From contig NZ_HG964463.1 in assembly GCF_000612725.1 (NCBI RefSeq), forward strand, positions 1-64,000: 64,000 nt of DNA, written 5' to 3'. Made by a program: the position numbers and the translations under genes. The notes beneath the pieces were generated by a model. That model did not search any database. It saw only the letters and a program-made list of their open reading frames with translations, and was not told the origin of the DNA. Every line of letters starts with the position of its first letter. Within the stretch, counting starts at the first letter, position 1. Shown here piece after piece: positions 43,682 through 50,671 of this stretch. This stretch comes from Mycolicibacterium austroafricanum. GTDB taxonomy: Bacteria; Actinomycetota; Actinomycetes; Mycobacteriales; Mycobacteriaceae.

Positions 43682-44437
43682 GTGCCTGACACCCACTCAT
43701 CCGCAGCGACATACCTGCCGCGCACGTTCGCGGCACTCTTTGCAGCCGCGGTCACCCTCATCGCCAGCTCACCACCGGCGGACTCCCAACCCCCGCCGGT
43801 GGACGTCATCGCCCCCGGCTACCCCGTGTCTTCGCTTGATCCCTCCGGCAACGTCATCAGCGCCTGCACCGCCGGCTTCACCGTGCACGACAGCGCCGGC
43901 ACCCCGCTGATGCTCACCGCCGGCCACTGCGACGAGGGTGGACTGCTAGAGATCTACTTCCGCGGAACCGGTGACTTCGAGCCGTTGGGGTCGTTCATCC
44001 GCAACGGCTACGAAAGCCCGCCCGGGGAGCCGTTCAACGCCACTCTTCCCGACATCGGCCTCGTCGGGCTCAGCGCCACGGCGGTCCCCGTGGCTATCGC
44101 CCTGCTGAACCGCATGCCGATCACCGCCGTCGAGCGCCCGCGCGTGGGACAACGTCTGTGCAAGATCGGCTCCTATACGGGGATCTCGTGCGGGACGGTC
44201 ACGAAAGTGACGTCAAGCAAGGTGCACTTCGGGGCGTTCAACCGCCACGGTGATTCAGGCGGCCCGGTCTACCGCGACAACGGTGATGGCACGGTGACCG
44301 CGATCGCGGTCAACAGCGCCACTCCCGACGACGAAGCTGACTGCCAGGTCGACCACACCGGCGCTCAAGATTGCGGCGGCACCACCATCGCCGAGCTGAT
44401 TCAACCGTGGATGACCAGATGGGGACTCACCATCTGA
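43682..44437 (+). CDS. Secreted trypsin-like serine protease
   Basis: A 251-aa preprotein. A signal peptide (about 1-35, ARTFAALFAAAVTLIASSPPADS-like) is followed by a chymotrypsin-fold domain. The triad is at LTAGHC (His), LPDIGLV (Asp) and HGDSGGPV (Ser), with cysteine pairs around CTAGF/GHC and CKIG/SCG. GTG 43682 is the likely start. Exported proteases on conjugative elements may act on the cell surface or on secreted substrates; no such partner is identified here. It is monocistronic. Confidence 0.88.
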   Translation: MPDTHSSAATYLPRTFAALFAAAVTLIASSPPADSQPPPVDVIAPGYPVSSLDPSGNVISACTAGFTVHDSAGTPLMLTAGHCDEGGLLEIYFRGTGDFEPLGSFIRNGYESPPGEPFNATLPDIGLVGLSATAVPVAIALLNRMPITAVERPRVGQRLCKIGSYTGISCGTVTKVTSSKVHFGAFNRHGDSGGPVYRDNGDGTVTAIAVNSATPDDEADCQVDHTGAQDCGGTTIAELIQPWMTRWGLTI

Positions 44438-44461
44438 TCGATCCCGTACCGCACATCGAAC

Positions 44462-44471
44462 TGTCACGTCC
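44462..44471 (-). repeat. GGACGTGACA site 10
   Basis: Intergenic after the secreted protease; preceded by GCGA and followed by G. Confidence 0.7.
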
Positions 44472-44558
44472 TCGCAGATTCCCGACGCGCGGGCACGAGC
44501 AGCCTTCACGGACTGCTAGCTTCTACGTTGAGCAAGCGTCGTCTAGGAGGTCCACCGC

Positions 44559-44939
44559 GTGCCCACGCCCCTGGAGATTGCCCGACTGCACTTCCCATGG
44601 GACGTGCCCCTCGAGTTGCAGCCCAGCCCCGTCTACGCGCTGATGCGGCTGCACGGCGATTTCATCGCAACAGGCGGCAGGGGCATGGACACCGCCGACC
44701 TGGAACGGGTGCACTCGTTTCACGCCCGGCTCCGGGACGCGAACGTGGTCATCGAGTTCGACCCAAACATTCCCGCCGATCAGGGCATCGACGGCGCTGC
44801 GGGCTTCGCGTTCCGGCCCCGCACGATCGACGACGAGGACCGGCTGGTTCGGGCCAACGGCTTCACCGTGCTGACCGAGGAAGGCGACATGATCTGGTCC
44901 TTCCCGCCCGATCTTCCCGACCTGGGCCCCTTGGCCTGA
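44559..44939 (+). CDS. Hypothetical protein, 126 aa
   Basis: Preceded by a near-ideal AGGAGG ribosome site (about 8 bp before GTG 44559), so translation should be efficient. The protein (DFIATGGRGMDTADLERVHSFHARLRDANVVIEFDPNIPADQG...) looks like a small alpha/beta domain. I do not recognise the family. A GGACGTGACA site lies 88 bp upstream. A 15-bp hairpin terminates it. Confidence 0.65.
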   Translation: MPTPLEIARLHFPWDVPLELQPSPVYALMRLHGDFIATGGRGMDTADLERVHSFHARLRDANVVIEFDPNIPADQGIDGAAGFAFRPRTIDDEDRLVRANGFTVLTEEGDMIWSFPPDLPDLGPLA

Positions 44940-44971
44940 TCCATTTCGCGGTCCCGCTGACGCCGAGGCGC

Positions 44972-45010
44972 CGGCATCTGCGTCGAGATGTTCTGTCGAC
45001 GCAGATGCCG
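44972..45010 (+). terminator. 15-bp perfect hairpin
   Basis: Arms 44972-44986 and 44996-45010 (CGGCATCTGCGTCGA and its complement) with a 9-nt loop, 32 bp after the 44559 gene. Confidence 0.75.
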
Positions 45011-45071
45011 CGATACGTCTGAGTGCCCGAGCTTGGCGCATGATCGCCGGACAGCGTGGGAGTCTGAGCGC

Positions 45072-46211
45072 ATGGCAGGCGGCAACCTCATGCACTGGAT
45101 TCAGCAGCTCGACGAACTCGAACAGGTCGTCAAGAACTTCGCCGATGCGATGCGGCATCACCCGCGTCAAGACGAGTGGATCGCCGGTGACCCGTCGCAG
45201 GCGCTACGCGAAACCACACCTGGGCACTATCTGCGCGACCTCCCCCGGCTGGACACGGCCGACGACCTGCAATTGCGCCGAACATCATCCGCGCTCGCAC
45301 AGGCGATCCGCGCCGCCACGACCGGTCGCCGTCAACGATGGACTGCACGAGAACTCGTACCGGCCCTCGATGCGATCTACGCAGGTATCGCGCCCATGCG
45401 CGCAGCGCTCACCGCGCCCGCGGCTGCCCCGGAGACTTTGGAAGCCATCGTCGAAGAGCTGCGCAGTGAGTTCACGCTGTCGCTGGCGGTGATGCTCAGC
45501 GGCCAGTACGCGGTGGTCACCAAGCTCTACGAGTGGTACTCCGCGGGGGCAGGAGTGCCGGCGGATGCCTATCTCGATGTCAGTCGCTTCCAGATCGTGA
45601 AGGCAGCGGGCCCCGGCCGGATCGCCATGCGCGATCTCGAAATCGCGACGCACGGCGGTGTCACCATGCTGACGCCGCAGACCGGGTTCGTCAGCTTCGA
45701 CCGGTTCTCGCCGGTCCAGCAGCTTCTCTACGGTCAGTGGTTCGCCTACATGCACTCGCTGTGGGACGAGCAGTTCCGGGCACGGGTGGCTGCCGCGCAC
45801 GGCACCGCGCCGGATGGAGACCCGTGGGACGCGCGGGACATTCGTGTGCCACTGTTCGGCGACATCCGCCGAATCCGCAACGACTTCATCCATAACAAGG
45901 GCATCGTCGACGAAGCAAGCGAGACAGAAGTTCTCACCTGGTTCACCGAGGGCAAAGCAGCAGCGATCAAGCCCGAACAGATGCTGGCGCTGCTCACCAT
46001 GTTTCCCGAATCCGATCTGCTCGCAGTGCCCGCGCGGGCGGCGCGGCACAGCCGAAAACCCCTGCCGTGGAGCGCCGAGCCGGACCTCATCAACCAGGTG
46101 CAGAAACGGGCACGCCAGCTCGGACTCAACAGGAAAACCCGTAAGGAAATCGGCCCCGCCGCACTGGAGCTGTGGCTGGCCGCCAACCCAGCCCCCGCCG
46201 CGGGCGGGTAG
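45072..46211 (+). CDS. Hypothetical protein, 379 aa
   Basis: A largely helical soluble protein. The N-terminal WIQQLDELEQVVKNFADAMRHHP is followed by a tryptophan- and histidine-bearing middle (FAYMHSLWDEQFRARVAAAHG). The segment LFGDIRRIRNDFIHNKG resembles HEPN-like RxxxxH motifs (RNDFIH: R-x4-H). If that holds, it could be a HEPN-type RNase-like protein, as seen in defence and toxin systems; this is weak evidence from one motif. The start at ATG 45072 lacks a strong ribosome site. No close neighbour on the strand suggests an antitoxin. Confidence 0.55.
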   Translation: MAGGNLMHWIQQLDELEQVVKNFADAMRHHPRQDEWIAGDPSQALRETTPGHYLRDLPRLDTADDLQLRRTSSALAQAIRAATTGRRQRWTARELVPALDAIYAGIAPMRAALTAPAAAPETLEAIVEELRSEFTLSLAVMLSGQYAVVTKLYEWYSAGAGVPADAYLDVSRFQIVKAAGPGRIAMRDLEIATHGGVTMLTPQTGFVSFDRFSPVQQLLYGQWFAYMHSLWDEQFRARVAAAHGTAPDGDPWDARDIRVPLFGDIRRIRNDFIHNKGIVDEASETEVLTWFTEGKAAAIKPEQMLALLTMFPESDLLAVPARAARHSRKPLPWSAEPDLINQVQKRARQLGLNRKTRKEIGPAALELWLAANPAPAAGG

Positions 46212-46288
46212 GCGCCACCGACCACTCTCAGCATTCGCGTCAGGTTTGATGCAGGCACGCAAGACGCCTCAACTCGGAAAGGGCCACC

Positions 46289-47092
46289 ATGACGACACCT
46301 GCGCCTGGCGGTTACCCGCCGCCATCGGGCTACCCGAATCCGTTCGCGCAGCTGGACGCCAAACGCCGCAACACTGTCGGGTTGGTCGCGCTGACCGTCG
46401 CGGTCCTCGGGCTGATCGCCGCTCCGTTTGTGCTGCTGGTCAGCGCAGTGTTGCTGCCAGTCGCGCTCGTTCTCGGTGTTGTGGGGCTGTGCCTGCCGGG
46501 GCGGCCGAAGGCGACCAGCGCCGGCGCGGTCGTCGTGGCTGTGATCGGTGCAGTGGTGAGCGGCTTCGCGTTGATGGATCTGGTGCGCGGTGTTTTCGAT
46601 GACGCTTTCGACAGCGCTGAGCCGCCGTCACCCACTGAATCCGTCAGTGCGAGCGAGGGCCCTGGTGCCGGTGCGCCACCCGGCAGCCGGGAGAACCCGC
46701 TGCTGATCGGGGAAACGGTCACCGAGCCGGGGTGGACGGTCACGCTCGGCGCACCGCGCGAGGCCACCGCCGAGGTGGCCGCCGCGGATCCGTCCAATCC
46801 CGCACCGTCGCCGGGCATGGAGTTCTGGATCGTGCCGGTGCGCGCGACGTACACCGGGGACGACCCCGTGAGGCCGGCGCTCGAGATCTGGGTGGAGTTC
46901 GTCGGTTCAGACAGCCGCACCTATGGCGACGAATGTGGCTTCATTCCCGATTCGCTGCTCGGCTTTGGTGAGCTGCACACCGGCGAGGTTGCCGAAGCAA
47001 ACACCTGCGTGGCTGTGCCTGCCGACGCAGATGGCCTGTGGGCGTTGACGATCGCCATGTTCTCCGACCCGGTGTTCTTCGCGACCGAATAG
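46289..47092 (+). CDS. Membrane-anchored protein with DUF4352-like outer domain
   Basis: A 267-aa protein with a proline/glycine-rich start (PGGYPPPSGYPNP), two to three hydrophobic helices (residues 30-95, DUF4190-like) and a proline/serine linker. The outer beta domain (ENPLLIGETVTEPGWTVTLGAPREAT...FWIVPVRATYTGDDP) resembles DUF4352 immunoprotective-type domains of actinobacterial surface proteins. AACTCGGAAAGGG precedes the ATG. Probably cell-surface exposed; role unknown. Confidence 0.7.
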   Translation: MTTPAPGGYPPPSGYPNPFAQLDAKRRNTVGLVALTVAVLGLIAAPFVLLVSAVLLPVALVLGVVGLCLPGRPKATSAGAVVVAVIGAVVSGFALMDLVRGVFDDAFDSAEPPSPTESVSASEGPGAGAPPGSRENPLLIGETVTEPGWTVTLGAPREATAEVAAADPSNPAPSPGMEFWIVPVRATYTGDDPVRPALEIWVEFVGSDSRTYGDECGFIPDSLLGFGELHTGEVAEANTCVAVPADADGLWALTIAMFSDPVFFATE

Positions 47093-47145
47093 GTGACCAC
47101 GCCGTCACCGCGGAACGGCCGCCCGCGACCTGTCACACCTCTCGT

Positions 47146-47166
47146 CTATTCTCTGTTTTAGAGAAC
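47146..47166 (+). promoter_or_regulatory. Palindromic operator, copy B (TTCTCT/AGAGAA)
   Basis: TTCTCTGTTTTAGAGAA at 47150-47166, preceded by TCTA as in copy A at 13007-13023, ends 16 bp before the 47183 start codon. Confidence 0.75.
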
Positions 47167-47182
47167 ACAACGAAGGGGAATT

Positions 47183-47821
47183 ATGAGCCGCTACGCCTGG
47201 GAACACGGAACCATCACGCTGCCGACCGGCCAGCCCGCCCAGCTGCGCGCCGCCCTGCAGCGTGCCGCTGATGCGCAGATCGCGGCGCTGACCGCGGAGA
47301 CCGATCGCGCGTGGAATCGACTGCGCACCATGACCCCCGCACAGCGGGCCGACCACTCCCGGATCGCCAACGATCCCATCGTGAGCACGCTGAGCGAACA
47401 GGCACACTTTCTGATGTGCCACTGGGAGCGCCGCGGCAACACGTCGGCGACCCGCTGGCGCAAGCCGTCACAGAAGGCGATCCGCGAGTCAGTGATCACC
47501 CGCCACAGAGACGGCGCAGGCAAGACCCACACCGTCTTCCGCTGCGGCCTCGACGCGACCATCACCCTGGCCGGCAACACCGTCACCTGGGACGTCTCCG
47601 AGAACAACCATGCCCCCGAGCGAGCACACGCACACCCACTGGCCGCATCCCTTTTCCGCCACCTCCACGCGGTTCAGTGGACATCCCGCAGCGGCGGAAT
47701 CATCGTCGGCAACGACGAGTACGCCCGCGACGACCGTGACGTCGGCGGTGGCGGCAACTACACAGTCGAATCGTTCGGGAAAGCTCCGACTCGCGGTGCT
47801 CGCGCGTTGGTGCGCCGGTAA
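47183..47821 (+). CDS. Hypothetical protein, 212 aa
   Basis: Starts at ATG 47183 after GAAGGGG. Residues 1-110 are helical (AALQRAADAQIAALTAETDRAWNRLRTM). The second half is beta-rich and histidine-bearing (TVFRCGLDATITLAGNTVTWDVSENNHAPERAHAH). It shares the operator-like palindrome with the cysteine-rich protein at 12613. No family recognised. Its stop is embedded in a bidirectional hairpin with the convergent excisionase-type gene. Confidence 0.6.
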   Translation: MSRYAWEHGTITLPTGQPAQLRAALQRAADAQIAALTAETDRAWNRLRTMTPAQRADHSRIANDPIVSTLSEQAHFLMCHWERRGNTSATRWRKPSQKAIRESVITRHRDGAGKTHTVFRCGLDATITLAGNTVTWDVSENNHAPERAHAHPLAASLFRHLHAVQWTSRSGGIIVGNDEYARDDRDVGGGGNYTVESFGKAPTRGARALVRR

Positions 47822-47866
47822 CGCCACGGCGATGTCCAAGTCCGCGTCCAGCCGCCGTGGGGTTAC
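47818..47866. terminator. Bidirectional terminator hairpin
   Basis: GTAAC-g-CCACGGCG (47818-47831) pairs with CGCCGTGG-g-GTTAC (47853-47866): 13 pairs with one G/G mismatch, spanning the stops of two convergent genes. Confidence 0.75.
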
Positions 47867-48486
47867 GACGTGGGCGCCATCAAGCGCTCGACCTCTCGCG
47901 CTGAGACGAACACGCGGCGACCCACGGTGACCGGCGTCAGCCGGCCGTCGCGCAGCATCGCACGCACCCTGCCCTTGCTACACGCCAGCAACTCGGCTGC
48001 CTCATCCATGGTGTGCACCGTCACCGGCGCCGCCTCGGCTTCGGCAGCCGAGGCGGGCGACAGCGCGGGCAGCGCCCGAAGATGCCGCGATAGGCGCGGT
48101 TCACCCGTGGCCCGCGCTTTGCCTGCTTGCTCCGGCAGCGGAGGTGGCGACGGTGGCGACGGTGCGACGGCTGTCCTCTTGGGCGCCCGTACATGCGTTT
48201 GGTAGCTGTTGTCCGGTTCCGGCTTCGGCGCGGTGCCGGCAGCAGCGTCGAAGAGTCGGTGAACGGCCGACGCCTGAATGAACCTGCGCGAACCGATAGT
48301 GATGCTGGCGAGTTCGCCGCGACGCATCATTGCGCACAGAGCCGAGCGTGACACGTCCAGCCACTCTGCGGCTTCGGCGAGCGTGAGCGTGTCGGGCTCC
48401 GCCTGCGGATGCTGCTCACGCTCGCGGAGCGCGGTGGCCACCACGTCGAGAAGCGTGTCCAGTTGCATGTGCACCATCGTGCGCAT
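47863..48486 (-). CDS. Protein with two excisionase-type HTH domains
   Basis: About 207 aa. Residues ~32-75 (LTLAEAAEWLDVSRSALCAMMRRGELASITIGSRRFI) and ~155-200 (HTMDEAAELLACSKGRVRAMLRDGRLTPVTVGRRVFV) are two winged-helix/Xis-type DNA-binding domains joined by a proline-rich linker. Single-domain versions are recombination directionality factors. A tandem protein could bridge two sites, e.g. in excision complexes or as a regulator. The start could be any of three ATGs (48486, 48477, 48468); no good ribosome site decides it. It is followed on the same strand by nothing in range and precedes the integrase cluster. Confidence 0.72.
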   Translation of the reverse strand: MRTMVHMQLDTLLDVVATALREREQHPQAEPDTLTLAEAAEWLDVSRSALCAMMRRGELASITIGSRRFIQASAVHRLFDAAAGTAPKPEPDNSYQTHVRAPKRTAVAPSPPSPPPLPEQAGKARATGEPRLSRHLRALPALSPASAAEAEAAPVTVHTMDEAAELLACSKGRVRAMLRDGRLTPVTVGRRVFVSAREVERLMAPTS

Positions 48487-48741
48487 ATCTCGCGATAGGC
48501 GCCAGTGCGGGAGTCCGACACTCCGACGTCGACGCACTTCCGCAGTTCTGACGACCTACAGGCACAGCCGTTTCAGTTGGACCGGTGTGTTGCGGCGGCA
48601 GCCCTGCCGCCGCCGCTGTGTTCCGCTGGTTCAGCGGCGGTCCAGATCGGCTGCGCCAAGCGGCAATCCCACGGCGACATCTGCGTGCCGGCGTTCCTTG
48701 ATGCAGCTGTAGCCCCCTCACGGTCGCCCGGCGTCACCGGG

Positions 48742-49020
48742 TCAACTGGCCTCACTGGCGGCCATGATGCGGTCGATCTCGTTCGGGGCGATCCGGCGTG
48801 CGTTGCCGAGCTTCACACTGCGGATCTCCCCGGAGCGAATGAGTGCGTACACGTGGGCTTCTGAGATGGCCAACTGTTCTGCAGCTTCGGCGACCCGCAG
48901 CAGCTTGCGCGCTCGTGGCGGCGGAGCGCTGGTGGCCCCCGTCGAGACAGCGCGCAAAAGCGTGACTACTGCTTGAACCAGTTCGTCGTTGCCACCTTCA
49001 CTGCCCGCCATGCACTCCAT
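48742..49020 (-). CDS. Excisionase-like DNA-binding protein
   Basis: A 92-aa protein with one Xis/MerR-type HTH (LLRVAEAAEQLAISEAHVYALIRSGEIRSVKLGNARRIAPNEIDRIM). It lies directly downstream of the integrase, in the same orientation, the standard place for a recombination directionality factor. ATG 49020 or 49011 may be used. It probably promotes excision of the element by the integrase. A GGACGTGACA site lies between it and the integrase stop. Confidence 0.8.
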   Translation of the reverse strand: MECMAGSEGGNDELVQAVVTLLRAVSTGATSAPPPRARKLLRVAEAAEQLAISEAHVYALIRSGEIRSVKLGNARRIAPNEIDRIMAASEAS

Positions 49021-49142
49021 GGTCTGCGCTCAACGCCACCACGTCCAGTGCGAGCACACGACACGCCGCCGAAGACAGATGAATGCATCGCTGCCATGCA
49101 TCGGCACATGCATCTCGCTCCTGGCCATGCCATTGCCGACAG

Positions 49143-49152
49143 GGACGTGACA
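49143..49152 (+). repeat. GGACGTGACA site 11
   Basis: Intergenic, 7 bp from the integrase stop, in the integrase-excisionase gap. Confidence 0.7.
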
Positions 49153-49158
49153 GCACCG

Positions 49159-50370
49159 CTAGGTGGCGGCTTTCTCGCGGGTTTCCAGCACCCGCGCGTA
49201 GACCGCCATGCCCTGCGTCACCGCATCCTCCTGCGAGTGCGCGTACACCCGCTGAGTGAAGCTGGCGTCGGTATGGCCCAGCACCGCTGCGATCACGGCG
49301 ATCGGCACCCCGTTGAGATGCATCAACGTTCCACAGGTGTGGCGCGCGTCGTGCAGCCGGACGTGAGGTAGCCCGGCGTCGGCGAGAGCATTGCGCCACA
49401 TATAGCTCAGGGTCGTGGGGTAGTAGGCGCGCCCCAACTCGTCGCACACGACGGTCCCATCGCCCTGCCACCGGTTACCGACCAATTTCTGTTCTGCCTC
49501 CGAGCGCAGCGCGGCGCGTTTGAGCACGGGCAGCAGTGTCGAAGGGATCGGGAGCGTGCGGCGGCCGGCGTCGGTTTTTGTGTCGGCCTCCACGGCACCA
49601 GCCTCGCTGTGTACACGCTGGCGCGCCACCGTCATCGTTTCGGCCTCCAGATCGATGTCATCCCACTTCAATCCCGCCAGCTCGCCACGGCGCATGCCGG
49701 CTTGCAGCGCCAGATGGTGCATGTGCTCCAGGCGGTCGCGGGTGGACTCGAGATGGTCGAACAAGTGTTGGCACTGAGCGACAGTCAGTGTCACCTTGGC
49801 GCGCTTGACCCGTGCCGGGCCCTTCACATGATCGAGCGGACTCCGCAGCACCGTCCCATCCTCAATCAATCGCCCGTACACCGCGCCGAGCCGCGAGAGC
49901 ATGTGCTTGACGCTGCCCGGCGCCCACGGCCCGCACGTCTCTTTCACCCCCGCCGGCAACTTCGACGGTTTGCGCCAGTCCCCCGACGGCACCGCTTTGG
50001 TCGAGATGTCGGTGACAAGTTTCTCGATCTCGTCGCGGCGCAGCTCCTGCACCGGACGGTCCCCCAATCGTTCGATCGCTGGGCGCAGCACCGCGGCGTA
50101 GGCGGTGCGGGTGTTGGGCCGGGCGTTTAGCGCATCCAGGTAGGCATCGGCGGCCTGACGAAGCGTGACACCTGAAGGTGTCACCTGCACGCCGCGGGAT
50201 CGGTCGCCGCGTGCCTCGCTGTATGCGTCGATGGCGTCCTGCAGCTTCTTGAAAGTGCGCTTGCCCTGGTGACGCTTCCCGTCGACTTTGCCGGTCTCGA
50301 TGCGGACCTGGTAGCGGGCCTCGCCGCCCTTCGTGGTGACGATCTTGACGTAGTGCGGGATGCGCGCCAT
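49159..50370 (-). CDS. int: Tyrosine integrase (site-specific recombinase)
   Basis: A 403-aa phage-type tyrosine recombinase. An arm-binding N-terminal segment (ARYQVRIETGKVDGKRHQGKRTF) and a core-binding SAM-like domain (70-180) are followed by a catalytic domain with R227 (GMRRGEL), H340-x-x-R343 (HDARH), H366 (LGHTD) and the nucleophile Y376 (RVYAHS). All catalytic residues are present. The gene starts 125 bp from the tRNA-Pro 3' end and reads away from it, so tRNA-Pro is almost certainly the attachment site. Upstream of the start, 50371-50454 is presumably part of the attachment region with arm sites, not resolved here. Confidence 0.92.
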   Translation of the reverse strand: MARIPHYVKIVTTKGGEARYQVRIETGKVDGKRHQGKRTFKKLQDAIDAYSEARGDRSRGVQVTPSGVTLRQAADAYLDALNARPNTRTAYAAVLRPAIERLGDRPVQELRRDEIEKLVTDISTKAVPSGDWRKPSKLPAGVKETCGPWAPGSVKHMLSRLGAVYGRLIEDGTVLRSPLDHVKGPARVKRAKVTLTVAQCQHLFDHLESTRDRLEHMHHLALQAGMRRGELAGLKWDDIDLEAETMTVARQRVHSEAGAVEADTKTDAGRRTLPIPSTLLPVLKRAALRSEAEQKLVGNRWQGDGTVVCDELGRAYYPTTLSYMWRNALADAGLPHVRLHDARHTCGTLMHLNGVPIAVIAAVLGHTDASFTQRVYAHSQEDAVTQGMAVYARVLETREKAAT

Positions 50371-50454
50371 GACACGGAACTGTAGACCGAAACAGAGGCT
50401 TGAGTGTCACCGCGTGTCATCAGGGAGCGAGTTGGCACATCCTACGGAAACAAG

Positions 50455-50488
50455 AAAACCCCCTCCGACCGAGGTCAGAGGGGGTTTT
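50455..50488 (-). terminator. Rho-independent terminator of tRNA-Pro
   Basis: AAAACCCCCTC (50455-50465) pairs with GAGGGGGTTTT (50478-50488). On the minus strand it is a GC-rich stem followed by a T-rich run, 6 bp from the tRNA 3' end. Confidence 0.85.
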
Positions 50489-50494
50489 CCTTGG

Positions 50495-50568
<74 letters not shown>

Positions 50569-50671
50569 CAGTGCCTCCCGGGATCGCCGGTAGGCGGTCG
50601 AAAGCTTACATCAGCGTGACACCGGAATCCCAACCGCGTGGTCGCCGCGACCGAGGGGCATCCTCAACACG

